Numbered from the stretch's first letter, positions 23,733-33,363 are shown. The stretch is DNA of 64,000 nucleotides from Firmicutes bacterium UBA4795 (GCA_002402825.1 DHGP01000028.1:1-64000), one strand, 5' to 3'. Translations and numbers: made by a program. Notes: generated from the sequence alone by a model not told the origin.

Positions 23733-23834
23733 GCAGGGCACTGAACAACCGCAAAAATTGTTTCGGGACTTTTTAAATAGCTAGTTAATATATATAGAAT
23801 ATAAAAATATTTTTACGTCCAGGAGGAAAGTAAA

Positions 23835-24305
23835 ATGTACGGGGAACCGCAAAAAGCAACGGCTTTATATTTAAAAGGATTAGATAGTTACTTTGACTTA
23901 CAGCGCTCGTGGATTAATTATTATACACTTTTTTACCATGGATGGGAGGAAGCATTAAGCAAATTTAGCGCTAAAATGGCAGAGCTGAAAGGAACCAATC
24001 CAGAAACAGGAAACCTTACCTTTGAAAAATTTTTAACTATCTATCTGGCTACCCTTAAAGAATATTTTGATTTACTCTTAAAATCAGACCTTTTTGTCGA
24101 AACACAGGCTAAAATGCTCCATAGCTTTATGGATACGCTAAAATATCAAAGAGATTTTTGGGAAAACTTACTAACGGCAAACCCGGCTTTACCTTTTGTT
24201 TACCGCACAGAAATTGATACTTTTTACCAAAGAATGCACGAGCTAAGGAGAAAAATTAACGTTTTAGAAAAAAGAACGCGAAATATATCACCAGATGTCA
24301 TATAA
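23835..24305 (+). CDS. Small PhaE-like protein
   Basis: 156 residues, almost entirely helical. It resembles the C-terminal part of the large PhaE encoded next: GLDSYFDLQRSWINYY against GLNSQVELQKAWFDYY, and LPFVYRTEIDTFYQRMHELRRK against the same region of PhaE. Class III PHA synthases need PhaE as partner of PhaC, and this shorter paralogue may be a second partner or a phasin-like granule protein. AGGAGGAAAG precedes the ATG. It has its own spacing from the next gene (330 bp with a promoter), so it may be expressed separately. Confidence 0.75.
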   Translation: MYGEPQKATALYLKGLDSYFDLQRSWINYYTLFYHGWEEALSKFSAKMAELKGTNPETGNLTFEKFLTIYLATLKEYFDLLLKSDLFVETQAKMLHSFMDTLKYQRDFWENLLTANPALPFVYRTEIDTFYQRMHELRRKINVLEKRTRNISPDVI

Positions 24306-24327
24306 ATTTATTTATGAAAAAATATGG

Positions 24328-24356
24328 TTGACAAAGAAAACATTATAAAATAAAAT
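24328..24356 (+). promoter_or_regulatory. Promoter ahead of phaE
   Basis: TTGACA (24328-24333), 17 bases, TAAAAT (24351-24356). The leader to the phaE start is about 270 bases and very AT-rich; it includes a GAAAGGAGG at about 24485 without a convincing reading frame behind it. Nothing else is visible in this 330-bp gap. Confidence 0.55.
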
Positions 24357-24634
24357 ATCATCCTTAGTATAATGTAACTGAAATGGTAAAAGTTTAATAA
24401 AAATTATTGTTTTTTGTATTGAAATTTAATTATTATTATAGTATATTCAAAACAGTGGCACTTTTTTAAAAATTATCTTTATCAAGAAAGGAGGTCCAAA
24501 AGAGCTAAAGGGTAAATTTTGGGGACAAGCAGTTAAAATATAAAGACGGGAAAGGTGTTAAATTAAGCATATTTTTCAGTTAACTAGTTAAAAAATTAAA
24601 ATATTGAATAAAATATTTTTAAGGAGGCACGGCA

Positions 24635-26239
24635 ATGGATAGGTTTCTAAAATTATATTTGGATTTACCACGGGAAAGTTTTGAGTTAATGTTAACCCAA
24701 TTAAAAATGTTTGAGCACGCAAGTAAAAGTTGGCAAGAGTACGTTTCCGGTCGTGACCCGGGATCAACAAAATGGGCCGAGCATTTAAGTCCTATTTACC
24801 AGGAAATGTTTAAAATGTTCTTTCGCCCCCTGGAAAGTATGACCGGTTTAAAGCTGAGCGGAGGAAGTCCTTTTATGTTTCCAGTAATGAGTAATCCTTT
24901 ACTGGGTAGTCCGTGGGAAACTTTTTTAAAGTTTTTGCCGATGCCCGTAACTCCTTTAACTCAAGATACTTCTTTCTATACCAAAATTATGGAAAGTTAT
25001 CTTAACCTTTTTAAATTATGGAGTGAATCATACCAAAAACTTTATCAAAGCATGTTTTCCACGTTAGGAAAATTCGGGGAAACGGCTAAAGAAAAGGAAA
25101 AAGAAGGAGAAAAAGAGACTCCCCAAGCACTTGCGGAAGGAGCTAAAGAAATGTTAGAAACCTGGGTAAAAAACTACCAGGAAATGCTGCAAACATTTAG
25201 CGATACCTGGTTAAACATGCTTAAAGCAGGTCAGACTTTTTACACGATGCCTTTTACTCAGGTACGCGAGGGATGGAAAGAAGTTCCGTCTCTGATGCCC
25301 CAAGAAATTTTGGAAACTTTTTCGGAAGGCATAAATAATTACTTTAAACTCCAAAAAGGATTTTTTGACTCTTATATTAAGTTATACGAAGGAGTCGAAA
25401 AAGCTTTGGGTGAATTAACCCAAAAAATTCTCCCGGTTAAAGAAAGCTCTAATCCGGGACATAACCCTGGTCCAGGACAGGGTCCTTTAGATATATTTTT
25501 CTTTACGCCTATTTTTAAAAACTTTTATGAGGTTTGGCTCAAGAGCTATCATGATATGGTAAATACGATGAATAATTACTGGTTAAATTTACTAAAAACA
25601 GGACAGACCATTTATACTGAGCCTTTAACCAAGCTTCAAGAGGGGTGGGAAAATATTCCTTTTATGCTGCCCAAAGAAGCTCTGGATGCTTTCTTAAAAG
25701 GATTAAACAGTCAGGTTGAACTGCAAAAAGCCTGGTTTGATTATTATACTAAATTATATAAAACTTGGGAAAAAGTACAAGAAGAATTTACTAAATTAAT
25801 GACTGCCGCTAGAGGTAGTTCAAATCCAGGAAATAACCCTGGTCATAATCCTGGAAATAACCCAGGTAATTCACCGGAAGCTGTCCCCTACCGTAAGTTT
25901 GTTGAACTGTCAATAGGCACAGCCTCAAGTCTTTATGAACGCCTATTAGGCGAAGATAGTTTTGTTAAGGCCCAGTCCAGAATGATTCACGAACTTATGG
26001 ATACAATTGTTAATCAAAGAAAGTTTTGGGAAGCTCTTTTGGGCGCTTGTCCGTTTTTGCCTTTTGTCTATCGTTCAGAAATAGACGATGCTTACCAAAG
26101 ATTGCACACCTTAAGAAGAAGGGTTAGAGACACAGAAAAACGGGAGTTTGAATTAAGCCGGGAAATAAAAGATTTGCAGCAAAGAAAGGAGTTTCTTCAA
26201 AGCGCTTCTACCCAACCAGAAGAAGCTTATTCCACCTGA
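24635..26239 (+). CDS. phaE: Class III PHA synthase subunit PhaE with internal duplication and NPG linkers
   Basis: 534 residues against roughly 350-400 for usual PhaE. A helical segment occurs twice, at residues 170-272 and 294-397 (TWLNMLKAGQTFYTMPFTQVREGW and YWLNLLKTGQTIYTEPLTKLQEGW align). Each copy ends in an Asn-Pro-Gly linker: SSNPGHNPGPGQGP and SSNPGNNPGHNPGNNPG. The C-terminal part (420-510) is the standard PhaE end that contacts PhaC. Directly after the TGA stop, the +1 frame encodes PEKPKKKTARKKKQVER and a stop, a basic tail that looks like the original end. AAGGAGG precedes the ATG. phaC follows 76 bp downstream. Confidence 0.85.
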   Translation: MDRFLKLYLDLPRESFELMLTQLKMFEHASKSWQEYVSGRDPGSTKWAEHLSPIYQEMFKMFFRPLESMTGLKLSGGSPFMFPVMSNPLLGSPWETFLKFLPMPVTPLTQDTSFYTKIMESYLNLFKLWSESYQKLYQSMFSTLGKFGETAKEKEKEGEKETPQALAEGAKEMLETWVKNYQEMLQTFSDTWLNMLKAGQTFYTMPFTQVREGWKEVPSLMPQEILETFSEGINNYFKLQKGFFDSYIKLYEGVEKALGELTQKILPVKESSNPGHNPGPGQGPLDIFFFTPIFKNFYEVWLKSYHDMVNTMNNYWLNLLKTGQTIYTEPLTKLQEGWENIPFMLPKEALDAFLKGLNSQVELQKAWFDYYTKLYKTWEKVQEEFTKLMTAARGSSNPGNNPGHNPGNNPGNSPEAVPYRKFVELSIGTASSLYERLLGEDSFVKAQSRMIHELMDTIVNQRKFWEALLGACPFLPFVYRSEIDDAYQRLHTLRRRVRDTEKREFELSREIKDLQQRKEFLQSASTQPEEAYST

Positions 26240-26315
26240 AAAGCCTAAAAAGAAAACGGCGCGGAAGAAAAAACAAGTTGAAAGATAAGTTTAACCACTA
26301 AAAATAAGGAGGGTT

Positions 26316-27350
26316 ATGAGGATGGAAGATGTAGCCAAGTTAAGGGCAAAGTTGTTTAATGTCCTGGAGGAAACGCTTAAAGAAGGAATTGATGTTTGGA
26401 CTACGCCACGCGATGAAGTCGTGAATGAAGGGGTATTTAAGCTTTTGCACTACCACCCGTTTGTAGAAAAAACCCACCCGGTACCCGTGCTGATTATATA
26501 TGCTTACATTAACCGGCCATCAGTAATGGACCTTAATCCGGAGGTTAGTGTTATCAGAAGGTTACTAGAAGCAGGTCTTAACGTTTATATGATTGATTGG
26601 GGCTATCCTTCCCGAACAGATAAATATTTAACCATTGCCGACTACATTGATTTTATTGACTATTGCGTGGATAAATTAAGAGCAGACGAAAATGTTACCC
26701 AATTAACCTTACATGGTTACTGTCTAGGAGGTACTCTTTCCACTATTTACAGCACCCTGTATCCGGAAAAAGTTAAAAATTTAGTTCTGCAAGCAACCCC
26801 TATAAATTTTGACACCCCTAATACTTTGGCCAAGTGGGCCAGAAGTATTGACCCTGGAAAGATTGTAGAGGCTTATGGTTGTGTGCCGGGAGAATTTATG
26901 AATACAGGTTTTTTAGGGGTAGACCCGGTAATGTTGATTTGCGGTAAATACGAGGGCTTATTTACCCATATTGAAGAAGAAGACTTTGTAACCGATTTTT
27001 TAAGGATGGAACGCTGGATTTACGATTCACCGCCCATCCCCGGAGAAGTATATAAGGAGTATATTAGGGAATGGTACCACGAAAACAAGATTGTTAAAGG
27101 AGAATATACCATTGAGGGAAAAGAAGTTAATTTAAAAAAGATAAACATGCCCACTTTAGTTTTAAGCGCGGAAAAAGACCATATTGCTCCGCCAGCGTCA
27201 AACACCGTACTTTTGGAGCTTATTTCCAGTACCGACAAAGATTTAATGACCATAGACCGGGGTCATATTGGTTTATCCACCAGTAAAAAGGCCCACAAAG
27301 AAATGTGGCCTAAGGCTTGCACCTGGATAGTAGAAAGAAGTAACCTTTAA
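26316..27350 (+). CDS. phaC: Class III poly(3-hydroxyalkanoate) synthase subunit PhaC
   Basis: 344 residues, the usual length for class III PhaC. An alpha/beta-hydrolase with the lipase-like box GYCLGG (Cys136 as nucleophile), Asp288 in AEKDHIAPP and His317 in DRGHIGL forming the triad. It polymerises 3-hydroxyacyl-CoA to storage polyester together with PhaE on granules. The start may be ATG 26316 or ATG 26322; AAGGAGGG precedes both. A strong terminator follows. No phaA or phaB gene is nearby, so monomers must come from elsewhere. Confidence 0.93.
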   Translation: MRMEDVAKLRAKLFNVLEETLKEGIDVWTTPRDEVVNEGVFKLLHYHPFVEKTHPVPVLIIYAYINRPSVMDLNPEVSVIRRLLEAGLNVYMIDWGYPSRTDKYLTIADYIDFIDYCVDKLRADENVTQLTLHGYCLGGTLSTIYSTLYPEKVKNLVLQATPINFDTPNTLAKWARSIDPGKIVEAYGCVPGEFMNTGFLGVDPVMLICGKYEGLFTHIEEEDFVTDFLRMERWIYDSPPIPGEVYKEYIREWYHENKIVKGEYTIEGKEVNLKKINMPTLVLSAEKDHIAPPASNTVLLELISSTDKDLMTIDRGHIGLSTSKKAHKEMWPKACTWIVERSNL

Positions 27351-27402
27351 GCAATTTAAATAGTTTATAAAATAAAAATTATAAAGATTTCTCAAGAATG
27401 GG

Positions 27403-27432
27403 GAGCCAGTTTATTTTTAACTGGCTCTTTTT
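27403..27432. terminator. Bidirectional terminator between phaC and iorB
   Basis: Nine-base perfect stem GAGCCAGTT / AACTGGCTC with a 7-base loop, followed by TTTTT on the plus strand and preceded by A-rich sequence that serves the opposite strand. It separates two convergent operons. Confidence 0.85.
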
Positions 27433-28072
27433 ATAAACTTTTAAGGGATTTAATTTTTTGCGCTTCTTCCAACCCCAAATAAAAAGCTTTTTCGTTAAGG
27501 GTTCTAACTTTGGGCGGAACTACTTTTTTTATTACTTCAATAAAGGTATCTGCTCGAAAAGGCAGGCAGCCTGAGCCGGCTAGTGCCCCTACCATGACCA
27601 CATTTTGAACTACCGTCTCCCCTAATTGGCTAGCTAGTTTGGTGGCCGGGATAATTAATACTTCTGCTACCATTTCCCGCAGTTTTTTAAATAATAAATC
27701 TAATGACGGGTATTTATTTTTACCCCGCAGCACCCCGATAGGGTAAACCGGGTGGGAATTTATAATGAGGCAGGTGTTTTTATGTCCGTAATCTACCACC
27801 TGACGGGCTGCTTCTAGCGGCTCAAAACCAAGAATTACATCAGCCTCGCCTATAGGAATAATGGGACCATATTCCTGATGTTGGAACAAACGTACGTGGC
27901 TGGAAACCGCACCGCCGCGCTGAGAAAGGCCGTAAGACTCTCCTACCACCACGTTCCATTCTTGACGGCAACCAGTTTGAGCTACAATTTCAGAAACCAG
28001 GATGTTACCCTGACCGCCTACGCCCGTGATGATAAGGTTAACTGGTTCTTTTAATAATGTTTCTTTTTGCAT
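27431..28072 (-). CDS. iorB: Indolepyruvate:ferredoxin oxidoreductase beta subunit
   Basis: 213 residues, the standard size. IITGVGGQGNILVSEIVAQ at the N-terminus and GESYGLSQRGGAVSSHVRL are family signatures of the gamma-type domain of 2-oxoacid:ferredoxin oxidoreductases. With IorA it oxidises aryl pyruvates such as indolepyruvate or phenylpyruvate to the acyl-CoA and reduced ferredoxin. It sits 5 bp after iorA on the same strand. Confidence 0.92.
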   Translation of the reverse strand: MQKETLLKEPVNLIITGVGGQGNILVSEIVAQTGCRQEWNVVVGESYGLSQRGGAVSSHVRLFQHQEYGPIIPIGEADVILGFEPLEAARQVVDYGHKNTCLIINSHPVYPIGVLRGKNKYPSLDLLFKKLREMVAEVLIIPATKLASQLGETVVQNVVMVGALAGSGCLPFRADTFIEVIKKVVPPKVRTLNEKAFYLGLEEAQKIKSLKSL

Positions 28073-28077
28073 TTACT

Positions 28078-30012
28078 TTAGTCATTTCCTTCCCAAACAA
28101 TGGCCCCGGCCGGACACAATTCAATACAAACCCCACAGCCAACACAAATAGCCGGGTCAATCGCCGCTACCTCATGCTTTTTGTCCCATACATTGGCCGG
28201 ACAGCCCCATACCCTGGTACAAAAGCGCATACAGCCGCAGGCATCCCCGCGGCAAAGTTCCTGGCGGACTACAACTTTCCGCCGTTTTTGCTCTCGGTTT
28301 GCCACCAGAGCACAGGGTTGACGTAAAATTAAAATTTTAAGGCCCGGCATCCGGATAAGTTTTAGAACGTCATGTATTGCTTCTGTATAGCGAAAGGGGT
28401 CGCTCACCTTAACCATAAAACCTAAGCTTTTTGCTACTTCTTCGATAGAAATAACTTCCGCTTCTTCCCCCACCGCATTTTTCCCTGAACCAGGGTGGGG
28501 TTGATGACCGGTCATGGCCGTAACTCCGTTATCCAAAACAATACAAAGATAATTAGCCTTATTCCAGCGGCCGTTAATTAAAGCCGGGATAACGGCGTGG
28601 TAAAAAGTAGAATCGCCGACCATAGCTACCACCGGTTGCTTAAAACCATAAGATTGTAATTTACTTAATCCATTGGCAATACCAGCACTGGCTCCCATAC
28701 AATGCAGGGTATTAAATAAATTAAAACCAGTTTCCATAGCTCCCATACTGTAACAGCCAATATCTCCAATAACCATCCCATTATTTCCTTCTAAAGCCAA
28801 AGCGCTTTTTACCACCCAAAAGGAAGCCCGGTGAGGACAACCAGGGCATAATACGTAGTCACGCGGGGGCAGTAACGCCTGTAAGGATTTTTTTTCTTCC
28901 TTTGTTAAAGGGGCAGCAGAAGCATGATACGGCCGGCCGGTTAACCTGGCTAAAACTTCCCTTACGATGTCAGTATTCATCTCTCCACACTCAGGACCAC
29001 GCAAGCCGGCAACATGGCCGGTAGCTTTGCCGTAAAATTTTATTTGGCTCAGATTCTCACTATGCAAGGCATAAAGGGCCAGGACTTTTTCTTCTAAAAA
29101 AGGTCTTGTTTCCTCAATGAAAACCACCTTTTTTGTGCCACTCAGATGACCTAAAATAAATTGTTTGGGAAGCGGAAAGGGGGTGCCTGGACGCACAATT
29201 TTTATTTGATCTTCAAGCTGGAGCGAGAATAGCGCCTCTTTAGTGTACAACCATCCGGTGCCACAGGTAAATACTGTTAGGTCTGCTTTTTCTGGTCCAA
29301 AAGAAAAATTAAAGGGGCTGACCGCAAATAATTCTTCTACCTGTTTAAGTCTTTCTCTAACTTCTTGGTGAAAACGGGCAAAAGTATGAAACTGCTGGGT
29401 GGGCTTAAAATCAGCTTCCTGGGCCATTTGTTTCATGGCCTTTAACGTAACTATACCCCGCGAATGGGATATCCGTGTAACCGAACGGACTATTACCGGC
29501 CCTTTTATTTGTTCACTTAAGGCAAAAGCCCATTTTACCATGTCCCTGGCCTCCTGAACAGTAGAGGGCTCCAATACCGGCACCCAGGCTGCGGCGGCCA
29601 AAAAACGAGAATCGTATTCCTTTAAGCTGGAGTGGCCAAAAGGGTCATCCGCCACCACCAAGACCAATCCACCCCGGCAACCACCCAGATTCATACTGGT
29701 TAAAAAATCATAGGCGACGTTTAAACCATCAGCTTTCATGGTGCAAAGAGCTCTTAAACCAGCAAAAGAGGCCCCGGCCGCACCTTCTAACGCCACAATT
29801 TCATTTACGGACCATTCCACATAAAAGTTAAAATTTTTACTTACCTGTGCTAAAACGCCGGTTACTTCAGAAGAAGGGGAACCAGGATAAGCGGAGACAA
29901 AATGCACCCCTGCCTCTAAAGCTCCCCGGGCCATGGCTTCGTTACCATTTAGAAGAACCTGTTTTCCCGGTTCCTCCCGGACAATATCCTGCCAACCCAC
30001 TAAATTTCCCAC
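28078..30012 (-). CDS. iorA: Indolepyruvate:ferredoxin oxidoreductase alpha subunit
   Basis: 644 residues. The N-terminal pyrimidine-binding domain has LLNGNEAMARGALEAGVHFV and SAYPGSPSSEV; the middle holds the TPP-binding domain with CPGCPHRASFW and GDIGCYSMG; the C-terminal 60 residues hold cysteines for two [4Fe-4S] clusters (CRGDACGCMRFC, CVGCGVCIELCP). GTG start. It catalyses oxidative decarboxylation of aryl pyruvates from aromatic amino acid breakdown or the reverse reaction. It is flanked by iorB and an FrhB-like gene, which may couple ferredoxin to another carrier. Confidence 0.93.
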   Translation of the reverse strand: MGNLVGWQDIVREEPGKQVLLNGNEAMARGALEAGVHFVSAYPGSPSSEVTGVLAQVSKNFNFYVEWSVNEIVALEGAAGASFAGLRALCTMKADGLNVAYDFLTSMNLGGCRGGLVLVVADDPFGHSSLKEYDSRFLAAAAWVPVLEPSTVQEARDMVKWAFALSEQIKGPVIVRSVTRISHSRGIVTLKAMKQMAQEADFKPTQQFHTFARFHQEVRERLKQVEELFAVSPFNFSFGPEKADLTVFTCGTGWLYTKEALFSLQLEDQIKIVRPGTPFPLPKQFILGHLSGTKKVVFIEETRPFLEEKVLALYALHSENLSQIKFYGKATGHVAGLRGPECGEMNTDIVREVLARLTGRPYHASAAPLTKEEKKSLQALLPPRDYVLCPGCPHRASFWVVKSALALEGNNGMVIGDIGCYSMGAMETGFNLFNTLHCMGASAGIANGLSKLQSYGFKQPVVAMVGDSTFYHAVIPALINGRWNKANYLCIVLDNGVTAMTGHQPHPGSGKNAVGEEAEVISIEEVAKSLGFMVKVSDPFRYTEAIHDVLKLIRMPGLKILILRQPCALVANREQKRRKVVVRQELCRGDACGCMRFCTRVWGCPANVWDKKHEVAAIDPAICVGCGVCIELCPAGAIVWEGND

Positions 30013-30046
30013 TCTTTCTACATATAGTTATGATTTATTCTATGGC

Positions 30047-31159
30047 TTACAGTTTAAGGTAAAAATTTATCTCCGCCGGACTTAAATTCAAATAACCAAC
30101 CCGGTTGTTTTCTTTTTCTGCTTTTAACGCCTGCAGCACCCTTTGTTTTTTTGTCAAGACAGCCTGCTTTAATAAAGGTAAACGTTCTTTTGGATAAGGC
30201 TTAACTTCCAAAATATCTTGCTGCAGGGCTTCTTTTACCAGGTTTTCGCCGGCCTGGGAGCGGACAATCAAAGTATTCCAGTCTGCCTCATACTCTGTTG
30301 AGCCAACGGCAAGGTCGGCCAGTTCCGCCACCGGATCGTAACATAACTGGCAGGAAGGTTTTATAAAAGACCGGATTTCCGCTAGATTTTGACGGATAAC
30401 CTCTTCTCCTTTTTGAAACAAAACTTCATCTACCGTAACATCCATTTTATCAATTAACCCTAAACCCATCTCGATTAACCAGGGGATAAATTCAGGTCCT
30501 AAAGACCAAAAACAAAATAAACCAATGGCTAGTTTAACTTGCCCTGCCGCACCCGCTTTAACTTGCTGCATCTTGCGCAAGGCAGTTACCTGGCAGGGCC
30601 GTCCTACTAAACCTAAGGATGATAAGTTTTGGGTTGGTTGATAAAGCATACTTAAAGTAGGAAAAGCAGCATACTTAGAACCGGTGCAGGCTTCCACTTG
30701 CTGTATGGTGGTAGCCAAAACTGGCCGCGGTTGCGCCGGCTTGCCTCCCACAAGCAAGGCGCCGTCAATTTTACCAGTAGCTAAAACGTAACGCATTAAA
30801 GAAGTAGTTACCCCACCGTACTGCCCTTGAAAACTTCCGGCAGCTGCCCCGGCCCGGGCAAAATAAAGCGCGCGACAAACGCCAAGCACGGCCTCTAAAC
30901 TATCCTGGTTGAATTTATTAAATTCTAAAGCTCTTTCCCCAAAAACCTGAGCGCGGAAAAAAGGAAGATCGGTTAAAGTACGCGGGCATACTTGATAGCA
31001 TTGTCCTTCCTCGCAATTACAGGGGTAAATCATGGCTACCCGGTCGGCTGCTGCTTTAATGTACGGACAGTAACCCACACACCCCCCGCATGCCGTACAC
31101 AAACCCGGCTCAAAAACTTCTTCTTTTAGCTGGGGGGCGCCTTTAGGCGAAACTTTCAA
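30047..31159 (-). CDS. FrhB-like iron-sulfur flavoprotein (coenzyme F420 hydrogenase beta-subunit family)
   Basis: 370 residues. Two N-terminal ferredoxin motifs (CTACGGCVGYCPY and CNCEEGQCYQVCP) are followed by the FrhB domain with GQYGGVTTSLMRYVLATG and GLVGRPCQVTALRKM. Family members reduce or oxidise F420, FAD-linked partners or ferredoxin. The likely start is TTG with GGAGG upstream. It lies 35 bp upstream of iorA on the same strand, so it is probably the electron-transfer partner of IorAB. The acceptor cannot be deduced. Confidence 0.8.
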   Translation of the reverse strand: MKVSPKGAPQLKEEVFEPGLCTACGGCVGYCPYIKAAADRVAMIYPCNCEEGQCYQVCPRTLTDLPFFRAQVFGERALEFNKFNQDSLEAVLGVCRALYFARAGAAAGSFQGQYGGVTTSLMRYVLATGKIDGALLVGGKPAQPRPVLATTIQQVEACTGSKYAAFPTLSMLYQPTQNLSSLGLVGRPCQVTALRKMQQVKAGAAGQVKLAIGLFCFWSLGPEFIPWLIEMGLGLIDKMDVTVDEVLFQKGEEVIRQNLAEIRSFIKPSCQLCYDPVAELADLAVGSTEYEADWNTLIVRSQAGENLVKEALQQDILEVKPYPKERLPLLKQAVLTKKQRVLQALKAEKENNRVGYLNLSPAEINFYLKL

Positions 31160-31381
31160 TTCAATAAAACCTCCATTATTCTAACCCTAGCACGTGCTTA
31201 ATTATATCAAAATGTTAAGGGAGAATGAATACTTTTTAAAGGGAAATCCGATTTTTTGACGAATATATTAATTCAAAGTAATTTTTTAGGGATAAACTAT
31301 CTTTTTTTTGTTTACGCTAGTATTACTAGTATTATAAGAATAAAGATAACTAAATTAACCCCGTATAGGAGGTAAAACATA

Positions 31382-32335
31382 ATGAAGAAAGTTTCGTGGC
31401 AAATTGTTTTTCTTTTTGTGGTGCTTGCTGTATGCATTGCTGTTTACGCCAACAAAAACCAGCCCTCTTCTCAAAACACAAAGGAAAAGGTTTATCCCCA
31501 GGCGAAAGTGATTCCGCCAAATAATAAAAAACCAATTAACCAAACAAAACCAGAAGCAGAGCAAGAGCCAAATAAAGCCGGTACCCTTATTTCAGAACCT
31601 ACTACTAATGTTACTAAACCTTCCGAGGTTTTAGAAAATCTACCTAACATAAAGCGCGGTTGGGGGCTAAAAAGAAATGAGCTTCACGCCACACCAGAGG
31701 TGCCTGTTACCATTCAACAAACCTTAAAGAAATATAACGCTTATTACCTGGGTAATCCTTCCCGCAAGGAAATTTATTTAACTTTTGACGAAGGGTATGA
31801 AAATGGATACACTCCCAAAATCCTGGATATTTTACGAGAAAACAATATACCGGCGGCCTTTTTTATCACCGGACACTACTTAAAATCACAGCCCGAACTG
31901 GTTAAAAGGATGGTTAAGGAAGGACATATCGTGGGCAACCACTCCATGAATCATCCTTGTTTTCCTGATTTGACCGCCGAACAAATTAAAGAGGAGCTTG
32001 AACAGGTAGAAAATGAATTTAACCGGCTTACCGGAAAAAACATGATTTATTTGCGCCCCCCAAAAGGGGAGTATAGTGAACGGACCCTGGCCGAAACCAA
32101 AGCTTTAGGCTATTATAATATTTTTTGGAGCCTAGCCATGAAGGATTGGGTTCCCATGCCTGGCGGTCCTGATGAAGCCTACCAAACAGTAATGGACAAT
32201 TTACACAACGGGGCGGTTGTTCTCCTTCATGCTGTTTCTCAAGATAATACGGAGGCTTTAGACAGGCTTGTCAAAGACATAAAGGGTCAAGGGTACACTT
32301 TTAAAACTTTAGACGCGTTAATTGCCGGAAAATAA
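31382..32335 (+). CDS. pdaA: Polysaccharide deacetylase, PdaA-type (muramic delta-lactam)
   Basis: 317 residues. An N-terminal signal anchor (VSWQIVFLFVVLAVCIAVYA) is followed by a low-complexity linker and a NodB domain from about residue 120, with YLTFDEGYENGYTPKIL, VGNHSMNHP and LRPPKGEYS. The FDEGYENGYT form is specific to PdaA, which deacetylates N-acetylmuramic acid while the spore cortex delta-lactam is made. A good site, AGGAGG, precedes the ATG. This supports a spore-forming host. Confidence 0.9.
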   Translation: MKKVSWQIVFLFVVLAVCIAVYANKNQPSSQNTKEKVYPQAKVIPPNNKKPINQTKPEAEQEPNKAGTLISEPTTNVTKPSEVLENLPNIKRGWGLKRNELHATPEVPVTIQQTLKKYNAYYLGNPSRKEIYLTFDEGYENGYTPKILDILRENNIPAAFFITGHYLKSQPELVKRMVKEGHIVGNHSMNHPCFPDLTAEQIKEELEQVENEFNRLTGKNMIYLRPPKGEYSERTLAETKALGYYNIFWSLAMKDWVPMPGGPDEAYQTVMDNLHNGAVVLLHAVSQDNTEALDRLVKDIKGQGYTFKTLDALIAGK

Positions 32336-32451
32336 GTCTTTATTTAAGAAAGTCGATATCTGGTTGACCTGAAACACTAGAGCAAAGTCGTACTGAAACA
32401 GACCGCGTGGCAATATTGATAATCCAATTTTTTTAAAAGGGGGCTTTTATT

Positions 32452-33306
32452 TTGCGGGCAAAAGAATACTGTTACCAATGCCTGGAGGGTTTAGCCCGCC
32501 GCACGGCGAGGCTGGCCAGTCAAGACCCAGCCCAGGAGGAGGCCGCTCTTAAAAAGGGGCTGGCTTACTTAAATTCATCTTTTTCTTTTTCTACTATTCC
32601 AACCCAATTAGCCGGGGAATTGCAAAGAGTAATCCGTACGGCTACCGGAAATAAAGACCCTTTTGCTAACGTTAAAAAAAAGGAAATAGCTATTGCTGCA
32701 GCTCTGGTGGCCGGAATAAAGTTAAAGAACGACTTGCCTTCCTTGCTTGCTTTAGCTGCTTTAGGAAATAGCATTGATTTTTTTGTTGATTTAGACATCA
32801 TAAAAAAAGAACTGCAGTCGCCGGTGCGTTTTGCCCGGGATAATACCAAAGCCCTGGAGGAGCTTTTAACTAGTTTTAAAAAAGCTAAAAAACGTCAGCA
32901 AATCCTTTATCTTGCCGATAACGCCGGGGAATGTTTTTTTGACCTGCCTTTGTTTCAAAAACTTGAAGAATACGCCGAGGTAGTATATGTAGTTAAGGAA
33001 AACCCCGCCCAAAATGACCTTATCTTAAAAGACCTTCAAAATCTTGAAATTGGCGCTAAATTTAAAAGGGTCATCACCACCGGCACGGATACGCCAGGGC
33101 TTGACCTTTCTTTGGCCAGTAAGTCTTTTTACGAAATTTTAATTAACGCCGATCTTTTATTGGCTAAAGGTATGGGTTATTACGAAACTCTACCCGAACT
33201 ATCTTTACCCCAAAAAGTCTTTTATCTTTTTAAAGCTAAATGTCCACCTATTGCCGATTCCTTAAGTGTACCGCTTAACAGTTATATAGCTATTTTTAAA
33301 GTTTAA
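32452..33306 (+). CDS. DUF89 / ARMT1-like protein
   Basis: 284 residues of the DUF89 family: an N-terminal Cys pair (YCYQCLEGLARR), an Asn-Asp metal region YLADNAGECFFDLPLFQ, and ADLLLAKGMGYYETL near the C-terminus. Characterised members are metal-dependent phosphatases that remove damaged phosphorylated metabolites. The start is TTG after an AAAGGGGG site. It follows pdaA on the same strand, about 115 bp apart. Confidence 0.85.
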   Translation: MRAKEYCYQCLEGLARRTARLASQDPAQEEAALKKGLAYLNSSFSFSTIPTQLAGELQRVIRTATGNKDPFANVKKKEIAIAAALVAGIKLKNDLPSLLALAALGNSIDFFVDLDIIKKELQSPVRFARDNTKALEELLTSFKKAKKRQQILYLADNAGECFFDLPLFQKLEEYAEVVYVVKENPAQNDLILKDLQNLEIGAKFKRVITTGTDTPGLDLSLASKSFYEILINADLLLAKGMGYYETLPELSLPQKVFYLFKAKCPPIADSLSVPLNSYIAIFKV

Positions 33307-33363
33307 GTAACTATTAGAATGTTTCTTAATTATCCCTTCAATTACCGAGCCATCCCCTCCCTT

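Noticed and set aside
25440..25880. NPG-encoding repeats as a CRISPR or satellite array
   Set aside because: The repeats are in frame, code for an Asn-Pro-Gly linker and are far shorter than CRISPR units.
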